This document shows positions 49,196 through 60,900 of a DNA stretch of 64,000 bases, one piece after another. The stretch's first letter is position 1. Each line of letters begins with the position of its first letter. The notes beneath the pieces are model-generated. The model did no database searches. It was not told the origin of the DNA and worked only from the letters and a program-made list of their open reading frames with translations. Origin of the DNA: Raphanus sativus (lineage: Eukaryota > Streptophyta > Magnoliopsida > Brassicales > Brassicaceae); the NCBI RefSeq assembly GCF_000801105.2, contig NC_079515.1:22467407-22531406 (forward strand), written 5' to 3'. Made by a program: the position numbers and the translations under genes.

Positions 49196-50130
49196 AGAAG
49201 TGTGTGTGTTTTTTTTTATATATCTTGTTCCTATGTGTTGTGGAGCATAGAACCATGCAATTAAAACTGAGTTCACAAGTTTGGTTTATTCTGCCCCACT
49301 CAAATCAAGTATACTATGATTGAAAGGGACAGATTCTGGGTTTTTGTAACGTTCCATGCAGCTAAAGAATCTTTGTTACGTTCCTTGCAGTTAAAGAGTT
49401 TGGTTTGGGAAGGGACAGCTTTGGAGACCTGATTATACGCTCTATGGTTACTTTGTAGGAAGCATTATTGCCACCCCACAGTCCGACCAAAGTTCAGTTT
49501 TCTCAATATGAAGATCCTGTAGGCTTTAGAGGTTTGGGCTGTGGCCCATGGGGACAAAGTAACAATCGGCATGGATATGGGTAATTTGAAAGAAGAAAAA
49601 AGTACACTACACATACAAGAATTTGAGTAATTGAAAGAAAAAACACTTGATTTTATTTTAAAATCTTATATGTATAAAACAATTACGAAATTAACAATTA
49701 TAGAAAATTTTATCCATATTTTATGATTATAAGCAAAATTGTTTTTTTTTTTGCTAAAATTTGGCAAAATTGTTGTTTTGTAAAAAAAAAAGATTGTTGT
49801 TTTGTTCGACAAACATTTTTCTAAATAAGATTTAGTAAAATTAATTATTTTGTAAAATAATCATCATTTTTTTAACAACCTATAATTATCATATTATATA
49901 TCTATAGAAATATTTCTACGTAGAAATATGTTAAAAAGGACATTTCTACAATGATAAATGCTGTGGAGTTTTATTAAATTAATAGTGGAGGAGACTATGC
50001 ATAATGGATCGCTTATCGAATAAATAAGTAACGAAACAAACACTCTCCCATAATCATTTTTATGATGTCATATTCTCTGAGGATACCTTCATTTGATGAA
50101 TGACACATAAATCGTCAAATCATTTACTAA
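49196..50130. other. Intergenic between HDA8 and the MULE
   Basis: HDA8 3' DNA to about 49500, with the partial duplication GTTACGTTCCTTGCAG / GTAACGTTCCATGCAG (near 49350-49390). Then AT-rich DNA with two adjacent tail-only insertions. Confidence 0.5.
49733..49805. repeat. Two overlapping tail-only insertions
   Basis: First: GCAAAATTGTT at 49733-49743 and 49764-49774 around a T-run plus GCTAAAATTTG. Second: ATTGTTGTTTTGT at 49769-49781 and 49793-49805 around AAAAAAAAAAG. The second duplication overlaps the first, so it is younger. Confidence 0.65.
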
Positions 50131-51403
50131 TTTAAATATGGGAGAATTACCAATTGTGACTCAAAACTTGGAGTCAAACCCAAAAGAGTACCCCAACTTG
50201 GGTCAAAGGCAAAAGTAACTTAAAAGGCTATTGAAATTACAACTATCTCCTTGTGAACAAACAAAAAAACGGATTTTTTTTTACGTTTCTACCCCTCGCA
50301 AGTCGTCTGTAAACAGACGACTTGAAAATAAGTCGTCCAGACGACTTTAAGTTAAGTCGTCTGGACAGTTATTCTTAAACATAATTTAAAAATTTTGTAA
50401 AAAATATTTTGATAAGTGAAAAATTGGAATTATGTAATTAACATATGTCTTAAGAGATATAAATTAATATATAACAAATTTCAATTGTTTTCAGCCCAGA
50501 TGAGTGAAAGTAGTGAGTCATGATATTCTTTAGTTTATGTTTCATCAACATATGTTGTAGTATTGTATGTGTTCTTAGGGTTAGATTTTGGAAAGCATTA
50601 AAACCGTTTTTGAAAATTTTTAAAATTACCTAGGCGTGTTCGTTTCTGTGTATAGTAAACACTATTGAAGTATAATTTGATTTTATAACGTGGTTAGTAA
50701 GTTAATTTAGTCATTTTAGTTTAGGGGTTCATTTTAGGGTATTGGACGACTTAATATTTAGTCTTCTGTTCCCAGACGACTAAATATTAGGTCGTCTGAT
50801 GTACATTATCAGCCAGAATAAGTCGTCTAAACCGGACCAAACCTTAAAGTTTACCAATGTACTTTTAAAGCTAACCGGATTATTTACCCAATATATAAGG
50901 TGATTTTTTTTTTTTTTTTTTCATTTTCCGCGAACAGAAACCCTAACAGTTCTCTCTCACCGGCGATATCAAAGGCGATTCGAATTCCCACTATTTCCGA
51001 ACAACCATCGTTCTCAACGTCGGCTATCTATCTCACTTCATTCTCACCGTTGTCGCCGCAGCTTCTTCTAACCCTAGCGCCGCCGATTCCTCTAAACCCT
51101 AGCGCCCCCGCTTCCACTATTTCCGAACAAACCGTCGCCCTCGCCACCGTGCTCACCAACGTTCTCACCGCCGCTTACTCTAAACACTAGCTAGCACCGC
51201 CGTTTCTTCTAAACCCTAGCGCCGCCGCTTCTTCTAAACCCTAGCGCCGCCGCTTCTTCTCTGTAAACCGTAGCGCCGTTTCTCTGTAAACCCTAACGCC
51301 GGTAAGTCATCAAACTCGTGGAAAAGATGAACATAAAACGTTGTCTCTTTCAATTTACTCATTCTCACCGTTTCACGTTTATTTTTTCAGATCTATAACC
51401 ACA

Positions 51404-52545
51404 ATGACGAGTACTCGAACTCCTTCTGCGACTAATCAGGTCCGCTTGAAATTTTTCTACTGGAAGACTTGTAAGTAAGTCGTCTGGAAAGTCTTCAACC
51501 TGGACGACTTAGTACGTCCATTTGGAAGACTTTCCAGACGACTTAAATATAAGTCGTCAACTAAGTCGTCCAGTTGGACGACTTTCTAGACGACTTATAT
51601 TTAAGTCGTCTACTAAGTCGTCTGGAGTAACAATTAAGGCGTGATTGATTTAGCTTGTGTTCTGACTTCTATTGTTGTCTTTGATTATTTTTGCAGACAA
51701 AAAGGATGGATATTCCAGAACTCCCCCGTAGGTTATACACATTAGGGGAAGAGCCAGAACCCCACAATAGCATTTCGTATCATACGGATAACACGAAGTT
51801 GCATACTGCTCTTAGGGAAGCTCTCACTGATGCTGAATTTGAAGAGCTCAAGGAGTCGAGATTGGGAGTTTTCATCAAGTTCAAGGAGCAGGGATTTGGT
51901 TGGGCTTCAAGGCTGGTTCACCACTTGCTCGGTTTAAAGCTGGACATTAAGAAGAAGTACGAGATGTGGTGTCTCGTTGGTCCAGAACCTGCGAGGTTTT
52001 CACTGTTAGAGTTTGAAAACATCACTGGTCTAAACTGCGACTACATCGAGGACCTTGAGACACCAGAATGTGAAGTTACCCCACAGATGGTTTCTTTCTG
52101 GGAGATGATGGGAGTTCATCGGGAAGCTGGGCCAAGTACTGATCAGATAATAGCAGCACTGAAGAGATGCGGGGATTGGTCCAGGGAAGATCGCAAGCGA
52201 CTCGCGTACCTTTCCATCTTCACTGGATTCATTGAAGGGAAAAAGTTCTCAAGCGCTACACGAGCTACTCTCGCAAGGCTAGTGATGGATTTAGAAAGGT
52301 TTGAGAATTATCCATGGGGGAGAGTCGCGTTTAAGGTGCTGATGGACTCTTTGTGGAACAAAGATATTACTGGCTGTTACACCGTGGATGGCTTTATACA
52401 AGTTCTTCAGGTCTGGGCGTACGAAGCTATTCCGGGATTGGGTGCTAGTATTGGTCTACCCAGAGCAAACAGTCCGTCTCCACCGATTCTGGCTTACGAC
52501 GGCAGCAGAGGCCGCAGATTCATGAAAGCTGCTATCTTGAGTCAG
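51404..52545 (+). CDS. DUF1985-domain protein of the MULE, partial
   Basis: Exon 51404-51439 (MTSTRTPSATNQ) joins exon 51697-52545 in phase 0 (CAG|gtccgc ... ttgcag|ACA). Together they give 295 codons with no stop. The second exon reads MDIPELPRRLYTLGEEPEP ... GVFIKFKEQGFGWASRLVHHLLGLKL ... EMWCLVGPEPARFSLLEFENITGLNC, the DUF1985 signature. In plants this domain usually sits ahead of a ULP1-type cysteine protease (SUMO protease-like) domain in transposon-borne genes. No protease domain is found downstream: the donor AG|gtacct at 52545 is followed by motif array, the gap and more array. The rest is deleted or hidden in the gap. It may have a promoter at about 50900-51400 with CCCTAGCGCCGCC repeats. 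Confidence 0.75.
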
Positions 52546-52665
52546 GTACCTTTCCATCTTCACTTAATTAAGTCGTCCGGAAGGTCTTCCAGCTGGACGA
52601 CTTAGTAGACGACTTATTATAAGTCGTCTGGAAGGTCTTCCAGCTGGACGACTTAGTAGACGACT

Positions 52666-52765
52666 NNNNNNNNNNNNNNNNNNNNNNNNNNNNNNNNNNN
52701 NNNNNNNNNNNNNNNNNNNNNNNNNNNNNNNNNNNNNNNNNNNNNNNNNNNNNNNNNNNNNNNNN
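52666..52765. other. Assembly gap (100 N)
   Basis: Exactly 100 N, a conventional unknown-size gap. Both flanks are AAGTCGTC-type array, which explains the assembly failure. Confidence 0.98.
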
Positions 52766-53450
52766 ATTGAACTATTTGTATACACAAATCTATTTGTATA
52801 TTTGAACTATTTGTTTACACAAATCTATTTGTATGTTTGTGGGCATGTATGATTTATTTGATTTTCTAACTTGTATAGATTGTTCTAACTTAACAAATAA
52901 GATCGTCTGGAAGGTTTCCAGCTGGACGACTTCAATATGAAGTCGTCTGGAAGGTTTTTCCAGCTGGACGACTTACAAATAAGTCGTCTGGAAGGTTTTC
53001 CAGCTGGACGACTTACAAATAAGTCGTCTGGAAGGTTTTCCAGCTGGACGACTTACAAATAAGGTCGTCTAAAAAAAATAAGGTAGTCTTAAAATAAAAC
53101 AATACACTGGACGACTTACAAATAAGGTCGTCTAAAAAAAATAAGGTAGTCTAAAAATAAAAATCACACTGGACGACTTCGTAAAAAGGTCGTCTAAAAA
53201 AAAAAATACACTTGAAGGGATAGTAGAAGGTAGTCTAAACACTGGACGACTTAAATACACTGGACGACTTAAAATACACTGGACGACTTCGTAAAGGTCG
53301 TCTAAAAAAATACACTTGAAGGGATAGTAGAAGGTAGTCTAATACACTGGACACTTCGTAGAAGGTAGACGAAACACTGGACGACTTAGAAATTAGTCGT
53401 CTGGACGGGTAATCAAGACTGGACGACTTATATTTAGGTCGTCTGGACAA

Positions 53451-55872
53451 CTAGTCAACTGGTTGTGTACATTGTGGTTTCGTATGGCCAGTTTCCTTGC
53501 AGTTTGAGCATCTCCGTGCCCTGTGTTTCTTCCTGGGTTTGTGTCCCTCATCCTAGATAGCTCCAACCAAGATTGCCATCTTGATTTCTTCTGTCTCCCC
53601 GGACCACGCTTTACGTTTGGAGGAAAGCATTCTCGTTCCTCAATATGTTGTGACACGATAGGATATATATTCTCTGAGTATCCTGCATACAGATGATTCT
53701 TTGAGTAAAGTGGACATACAAGTGTGTCGATATGCACACCAGCATGTGTTCCAGCTGCTATAGCATGAGAGCAAGGTATTTTCTCCACTCCATAGACACC
53801 ACAACCACACTTTACATGTTCCAAATCAACGCACAGTCCATTTTGCCACCTTTGACAAAGAAACGCCATCCATCAATTGGTTCGACCCGTCATCGTATCC
53901 GCTATCTCTGATCGAACAGCAAGCAAGTATTCAACACCCCGGCTATGTACAGTTGGGAGACTCAAGAGCATCTTGTCTCCTTTTCCAATACCATTTCCTA
54001 ACTTCTGCCTTATGAACTCCAGCAGGAACGGAATCGGAAATCCTCTTGCTCGCTTCAGTGCGGAATTAATAGATTCAGCGATGTTGCTTGTTTTTATGTT
54101 GAACCTGTTCCCCTTACAATAAACCCTTGACCATAGCTTGGCGTCGGCCTTCTCCAAATACGTTGCAAGTTCCGGGTTTGCACTCCGTACTCAGCCATGT
54201 ACCGGTTAAAATCGTGAACCGTGTGCGCATAAGCAGCCCCTTTCACCAAGTACATGAGATGTTTCCTTTAAACTTTTGACAATGTTATCTTGAAGGTGAT
54301 AATAACATATTCCTCGGGTTGCCCAAGGAAACACCTTCTCACACGCACTTTTAATGGCCGCGTGCCGGTCAGAGACTATCACCAGAGGCTTGTCATGAGA
54401 TATACAACTAGCCAATTTTGTGAAAAACCATTCCCAAGAAGGTTCATCTTCAGCATCCACGATCCCAAAAGCCAATGGGAATATCTGAAAATTGCCATCT
54501 TGTGCGGCTGCAACTAACATAACACCTCCATACTTTCCACTTAGGTGAGTTCCATCCACCACAATGACCCTTCTCTGATACTTAAAACCTTTGATAGAAG
54601 CTCCAAAAGAGAGAAATAGATACTTAAATCTTTTCTCAGAATCAAGTTCTATAGCCGTGATAGAATCAGGATTTGCAATGGAGATTTGCTCGAGATATGA
54701 AGGCAGACGCGAATACCCTTCTTCTGCTGATCCTCTCACCAATTTCTGTGCATATAACAGTGCTCTGTATGAAGTGGTGTAATCAAGCGTCATGCCAAAC
54801 ATGTTCTTCATTGCATCAGTGATATGCTGTGGAGTTATCCCATCAATGATCCCAACACGATCAATGAAAAGACTACCAACATACTTTTGGAGTACAGTGT
54901 CTCCGCTGAGCGATTCGGTCTCCAATTGAGCATAAATGTTTTTCCACATACTTTGTTACCCAAAACGTGTTTGACCCATGTTTCACACTCGCTCTGATCT
55001 TCCATCCACAACCGCTAACCCGACATATTGCCACAAGGAGAGTTTTTGTTGATTTGTATATTCTGAAAGAAAAACCTACCCCTCACTGCTGTCAACCGCA
55101 GCTCTGAAAGCAGTGCATCCTTGCTAACAAAACTCTGGTTGACATAGATGCTGGTACAATCCGATTTTCCTCCTTCAATAGCATTTGTCTTAGCATATGT
55201 CTTTTCAATTTCTTCAAAACAAATATTATCATCATCTTCCTCGTCCTCATCTAGAACCTTTCCATAAAGACTGTAATCCCCACCATTCTGATCCGTTTCA
55301 CCAACAATAGTGTTATCAGCATCCTCCTCCCCATTTTCCTCCTCCCCATTTTCCTCCTCCCCATCTTGATTTTCATCTTCAACAGACTCATTATCACCAA
55401 CATCTTCAAAACATTCATCAGCCTCATCATTATCACCAACATCTTCTTCCCATTCACCAGCTTCATCATTATCACCAACATCTTCTTCCCATTCACCAGC
55501 TTCATCATTATCACCAGCTTCTTCTCTTTTCTCTGAAACCGTTTCCACCTTGCTGCGGCTTGATACACAAAGACATACTCTATGCGTTTTGAGTATCTCG
55601 AGCAAGTTTCGAACTTGTCTATCACTTGTAACATGAATGGGAGGACTGCTTGGAGTCATCATCATTTCTGCTGGTAATGAGTAGCTAATCTCCACAGTCA
55701 CTGATCTCATGTCCAGGTTATAATCTTCTTGAGCCATTGCAACAAGTTCAGCATGTGTTGAATCTTCATTCAATAAAAACAATCTTGCTCCTTTGAGATC
55801 ATCAACCACAAAATCCCAACGGAAATCTCTCAACAACCATTCTCCATACACTGCATGTAACTTAAAAATCAT
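53451..55872 (-). pseudogene. MURA-type MULE transposase, multiply frameshifted
   Basis: Read on the minus strand from ATG 55872 (MIFKLHAVYGEWLL, after a cag acceptor). The parts in order are an N-terminal MuDR region, an acidic repeat (GDNDEAGEWEEDV, two to three units near 55395-55520), a zinc-knuckle-like CGWKIRASVKH region, the catalytic core (VIVVDGTHLSGKYGGVMLVAA, IVDAEDEPSWEWFFTKL, SDRHAAIKSACEKVFP), a SWIM zinc finger (CGCGVYGVEKIPCSHAI) and a CCHC knuckle (CSNCKETGHTKPQC). The frame breaks near 55030, 54915, 54250 and 54195, a TGA interrupts at 53870-53872, and the frame shifts again near 53545 before the final TAG at 53451-53453. The enzyme would cut and paste the element by a DDE mechanism, but this copy cannot make it. 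Confidence 0.85.
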
Positions 55873-56073
55873 CTGCAAATATTCAAAATAAAACACATTA
55901 GTAAACATAGAGAAAATGAAGAAGTTCAACAAACATTATCGCAGACGACTTAGATTTAAGTCGTCCAGAAGACTTAAAGGTAAGTCGTCTAAAGAGGTCA
56001 CTTTTGCAATTGAAAATTAAAAGGGACGACTTAATTCTAAGTCGTCCGGATTTGTTTGTTAAAAAAAAAAATT

Positions 56074-56669
56074 CAGACGACTTATATATAAGTCGTCTAC
56101 GAAAAACGGGCTAGTTTTGCATTTGACCGAATCGTGTCAGATCTTTGACTATTTCTGGACGACTTATAAATCAGTCGTCTCTGGAAAGTAAAAATTTCAA
56201 TATTTTATTCAAACTAGACGACTTACACGTAAGTCGTCCCAGGTTAGTTTTGTAATTGAAAAATAAAACTTGAAATTTAACTTTCTCCAGACGACTTAAC
56301 TAAAAGTCGTCCAGCTAGACGACTTAATTTAAGGTCGTCCGGGATAAGCAAGGTTTGGACGACTTAATTGGGAAAAAATTCTGGACGACTTTGCTTTCCC
56401 CGGACGACTTTAAATTAAGTCTTCTGACGGGACGACTTTATATTATGTCGTCTGGTAAAAATTAAATTATGAAGTTTTATTTTTCAACTACAAAACTAAC
56501 CTAAGACGACTTACACGTAAGTCGTCTAGTTTAATAAAATATTGAAATTTTAACTTTCCGAGAGACGACTGAATTATAAGTCGTCCAGAAATAGTCAAAG
56601 ATCTGACACGATTCGGTCAAATGCAAAACTAGCCTGTTTCTCGTAGACGACTTATATATAAGTCGTCTG
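56074..56669. repeat. Inverted repeat with 198-bp arms inside the MULE
   Basis: Arms 56074-56271 and 56472-56669 are reverse complements with few mismatches, separated by about 200 bp. Shared phrases include GACGACTTATATATAAGTCG, TTTGACCGAATCGTGTCAGA and AGGTTAGTTTTGTARTTGAA. It lies just upstream of the transposase start and would fold into a long hairpin if transcribed. Confidence 0.85.
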
Positions 56670-57309
56670 GACTGTTTTTTTTCACCAAACAAAGCTGGAC
56701 GACTTAGTTTAAGTCGTCCGTTTGACCAGAAGACTCATCAGTAAGTCTTCTACATACAGATGACTTACTTGTAAGTCTTCTACGCGAACAGATTTTGAAA
56801 AAAATTCAAATTCGTACCTTCAACTAGGTGAGATGACTTTGTTTGCACACAGGGTCTTCTCCAACCACCCAGAACCTCAAACGAAAGCAACCGTAAGTCA
56901 AAACGAAAGAAATATGGCTCCAAACAATTTTGAATCAAAAGCTTCAGTTTTTGGATGAATATGGAGAGAAAGTGAAAGAAATGTTGTTTTTAGTTCATAA
57001 CAATTGAAACAGAGAGAGTGTAAAGAGATTTACGTGCATTAAAGGGCATTAAAAGCTCCAAACAGTTCGTACAAGGTTGTTCCCACTATTCATGGCAGTG
57101 GCAATATTGTAAATACTTGAAGAAAATGAGGTTGAGACAGTAAAGAAGCCATTTTCGAAAAAAAAAAAAAAAAAGGGTTAATGGCATTTTCGTAGATAAA
57201 ATGCAGATGTGGGGTTAAAAACTCAAAAAAAAAATGAGTCAAAAGAAAAGGTTAGTTTTCTGTTTGAATTCAAGTTTTGAGTCACTTTTGCAATAAGCCC
57301 TTTAAATAT

Positions 57310-57979
57310 ATGTATTTCGTTGACTTGCATATCTTTCATGAACTGATTTTCATGATGTCATTTGCTTACAGATACCGTTATTTGGTGTAAGGATACATCA
57401 ATGGTCAAAAGGTTTATCAATTTAAATATAGGTATTTCTTTCCCTTGCATATATTTCCTGAACTACAAATTAGGGATCAAATATGTGTAATATGCTATGC
57501 TACTTACTATTCATGTATTTAGTAAACATATGTCATTTTAATAATTTTCTTAAGAAATAAGGGTTTTATTTTTTTATTAATTAGTAGTTTATTAAGTTTT
57601 ATTTGCATATGTAATTTTACCCTAAGCAGATAAATTACACGAGGAAACATTCACTTTATTATTGAGTATTTAACTGATTTTTTAAAAATAAAACATTAGT
57701 AAAAAAAGAAGAACATTGTAGTATAGTCCCCACTTGTCTCTCTTCCCCTCAAAACAAACCCCATTAGTCTTTTCAGATTTTTTGTACGCTTCCTCCACCC
57801 ATCTCTTCTCTCTCTCTGTCTCTCTCTATCCTTCTTCCTCTCCTCTTTGCTTCCCTTTTCTTTAATTTATTCTTCCAAGATCAAATAGTTCCTTCTTTGA
57901 TCTCATTGGCATACCAAAATTTTCAATATAACCCAAATAAGAAGTGAGATATCATTGAAGAGAACCCACAAGTTCAAAA
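57310..57979. promoter_or_regulatory. YABBY2 upstream region and leader
   Basis: The MULE ends only about 680 bp before the YABBY2 start. A CT-rich tract (TCTCTCTCTCTGTCTCTCTC around 57808) and a pyrimidine-rich leader lie at 57730-57979, as often seen in plant 5' untranslated regions. No other gene. Confidence 0.5.
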
Positions 57980-60900
57980 ATGTCTTTAGATTTATCATCT
58001 GATCGTGTTTGCTATGTTCACTGCAACTTCTGCACCACGACTTTAGCGGTAATCTCTCTCCCTCTCTTTCCCTGTTTCTATAATCAAAAATGAAAATCTT
58101 TCTCGAAAGAAAGAGTGTTCGGTATTAACTGATCAGGGCTAGATCTCATTTTTCTAACATAACTCAGACAGCAAGAATATTATTTTTATTTTTCTAAAAA
58201 AAGAATATTATTTTTTTATGAAACTTGATAAATATTCTATGAAGAATTTTGCATCTGGATATGAAATAACCTTTACCTCTGATTATTGATGAAAACACAT
58301 AGGGGAAGTTTCTTGATCTTAGAAAATAAGAAACCCTAAGTTTTTAATTTTACCTTTTTCGTTGGTGGAGACGACTGATCTCTCTGACGCGTGATGAGAT
58401 AAATATACCCAAAGAAGCAAAAAAAAAATATCGGTGATTAGACCATATCTTAGTGCTCAAACAAAGTAAACTCAAAGGAAACAGCCCCTACCAAATTTAG
58501 GGTTTTGTGTGTAGGTTTATAGTCTACTACCTAGCATCATATTCCCTTAATTCACAATATTGTGAAGGTTTATTTTTTGTCCTTTTCAAAGACATATTTT
58601 TCTTTGGTGTTTCAGTATCTTTGGTGTCTCAGTAAAGCCTTCATTTTCTTAAATACTAATAATTCCCTAAGTTCCAATTGCCATTAATATTTCCTGTAAA
58701 AGGAATTGGTAGATACAGTGTTGGTGCCTGTATCCATGTGATACAGGCTCAAAAACTTTCACCAAGTCTTCCAGCTCTGACTTCATATTATCTTTGACTT
58801 GTATATATCTGTAGTATGTGACACACATATATACATATATCATATCAAATTATTAATCGTAGATCTTTGATCTACAAAGTGTGGTCCATGTAAAAAAATG
58901 TTTACATCACATCACCAGCTGATAGTTTAAAATGACTTTTTAATTCTCCAAATTTTGTGTTTGTTTTTTTCCTTCAGCGTGATGAAGCTAATTTTGTTAT
59001 ATGTATATGATAGTTTCAAATTTTATTTGACTTGTTCTCAAAAAAATTATTATTGACTTTCACTATTTTTAGCTTCATAGTCTGGCTTAATATTGTTTAC
59101 TATTTACCAGTTTTATGTGACTATTTAATAACATCCATCTATATATCTGTGTATCTATATATCTATCTATATGTATAACATACAGATCATTGGTCTATGA
59201 TATATAAGCTATCCCCAAAAACTGACTAGGACGCGTAGCCTGGTAGAGGTGGACGCGGATCAAATAATACTCTATTTTCAATATTTGTGATTTGCTTTGT
59301 ATTTCACGGATATCTAATTTTGCGATTTTTATTTTGGAAAAATACGGATATCTGGTTTTCTGGATATCCGGAAAATTTATAGATATTTACGAATATTCAC
59401 AGAAATTTATGGATACCTTATCCACTTTATTTAATACAAGTAAGAGTACAAAACATTATACATACTGTTTTTTATTTTTTAAATTACATAATATAAAAGA
59501 TAAACTAAAATTTAATGAAACTATGTGTTTTTATGAAATTTTAAAATTAATAAATCTTTCTTATAGTTCCTATAAAGATTTTATATTTTTCTTAATTTTA
59601 TATCTAATTTATAAATAAAATTAATAAAATTGTATGTTAAAATAATAATTATATAAGATTATACATTTAAAAATTAATAAAATTGTTTGTTAAAATAATA
59701 ATTATATAAGATTATACATTTAAAATCTCTATATTTAGTTTTATATATATATACTTCCATCTATCAGTATATAAGTCAGACCGGATCGGTTATCCGCCTC
59801 TAAATTTTTCAATATTTTTATTTCCTTCATTTGAACGGATATTAATTTTTAGTATTTATTTTGTTTCGGAAACTTACGGATATCCAATTTTTCGGACCGA
59901 ATCAGAATAAATAACGAATGAAATCAAATTTAATGGAAAAAATACAGAGTCCTATAGCCAGGTACGTAGTTTAAACTAGCGTAGACGTGTAGTAACTCTA
60001 GTGTGATTTCGAATGTCATGTCTAACTTGTATATAAGTCCGGTTGTGAATTTTCAGAGCTTAAAACATAATCACGATAAACTCTTGTAAGTTGATTATAC
60101 ACGAAGTGCTATCCTACATATAAATAAAAGAGTACTGGAGCTGTTAGCGTGACGCTGATTAGTGATAAGGGACAAAAACGATCACATTTAATCAAAAATT
60201 GTTGAAGGTCGTCTTGCACAAAATAGGGGTGGTATTTTAGCGGATAGTACAAAGGATTTGTTCTACCCAGTTCGAGCAACAATTTTTTGATCTATGCAAA
60301 AGCTGCAAACTGTTAAATCATGGCCGATCTTGACCACTTCGGATTGGATATGTACACAAAAATAATAAAAAAGGCTATAATTTAAGATGGCACCATCACA
60401 TATTGTGTTAAGGACTTTATTGGCTGTGGTTAAGGTCACGTCGTTTTCTAGCATGACTGTCTTCTTCTTACAAGCTTCATCAACCATGCTTCATATCTTT
60501 GCTATCTTTTATCATGTTGCCTTGAGGATTGTGTGTCAGACATATAAGTAATCAGAACCCACCATACACAAAAATACACCCATCTCATAATAAACATATT
60601 GAGATTCTAAAGTTACAGTTTTACCCAATGTTTTTTTTTCAATTAATAATAAAATGAAAGTAGATGCATGCATGATGACAGTTATCAGTGCTGGAATTGA
60701 AAATAGTAAACTTGATAATACTATCTTTAGTTTACATATATGTTAAAATATTTTATTATCTGATTTAATTTCATATAAACACAAACCATTGATTTAATTT
60801 AGAAGGGTACTATGTACATTATTCCCTATAATTGAAGGCACTAGAACACGCAAATATTTTGTTTATTTATTTTTGAACGATTATAGAAACTACAATTAAA

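Larger units (their letters stand above)
50300..56780. repeat. Dispersed AAGTCGTC / GACGACTT motif array
   Basis: Several dozen copies of AAGTCGTCTGGA or its complement TCCAGACGACTT occur at 50300-50360, 50740-50830, 51470-51630, 52560-53460 and 55940-56770, skipping the coding exons. Neighbouring copies are usually inverted, making many small palindromes such as GACGACTTATATATAAGTCGTC. The array also fills the intron after DUF1985 exon 2 and the sequence around the gap. Confidence 0.85.
50140..57300. mobile_element. Mutator-like element (Kaonashi-like) with transposase and DUF1985 gene
   Basis: TTTAAATAT is duplicated at 50131-50139 and 57301-57309 (9 bp, exact). The ends GGGAGAATTACCAATTGTGA and, on the minus strand, GGGCTTATTGCAAAAGTGAC share a short imperfect inverted repeat, continuing ACTCAAAACTTG. 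There are no long terminal inverted repeats. Inside are a minus-strand MURA-type transposase and a plus-strand DUF1985 gene, the pair known from Kaonashi-type MULEs that carry ULP1-protease-like genes. Short AAGTCGTC words pepper the non-coding parts. A 100-N gap (52666-52765) makes the true length uncertain. The transposase is broken, so the copy is non-autonomous now. Confidence 0.85.

Noticed and set aside
52560..53460. CRISPR-like repeat array
   Set aside because: Repeats are short, inverted and irregularly spaced, in a plant transposon; no spacers or cas genes.
55251..55634. Alternative 127-aa frame with GKKMLVIMMKLVN repeats
   Set aside because: It is the out-of-frame reading of the acidic repeat in the MULE transposase.
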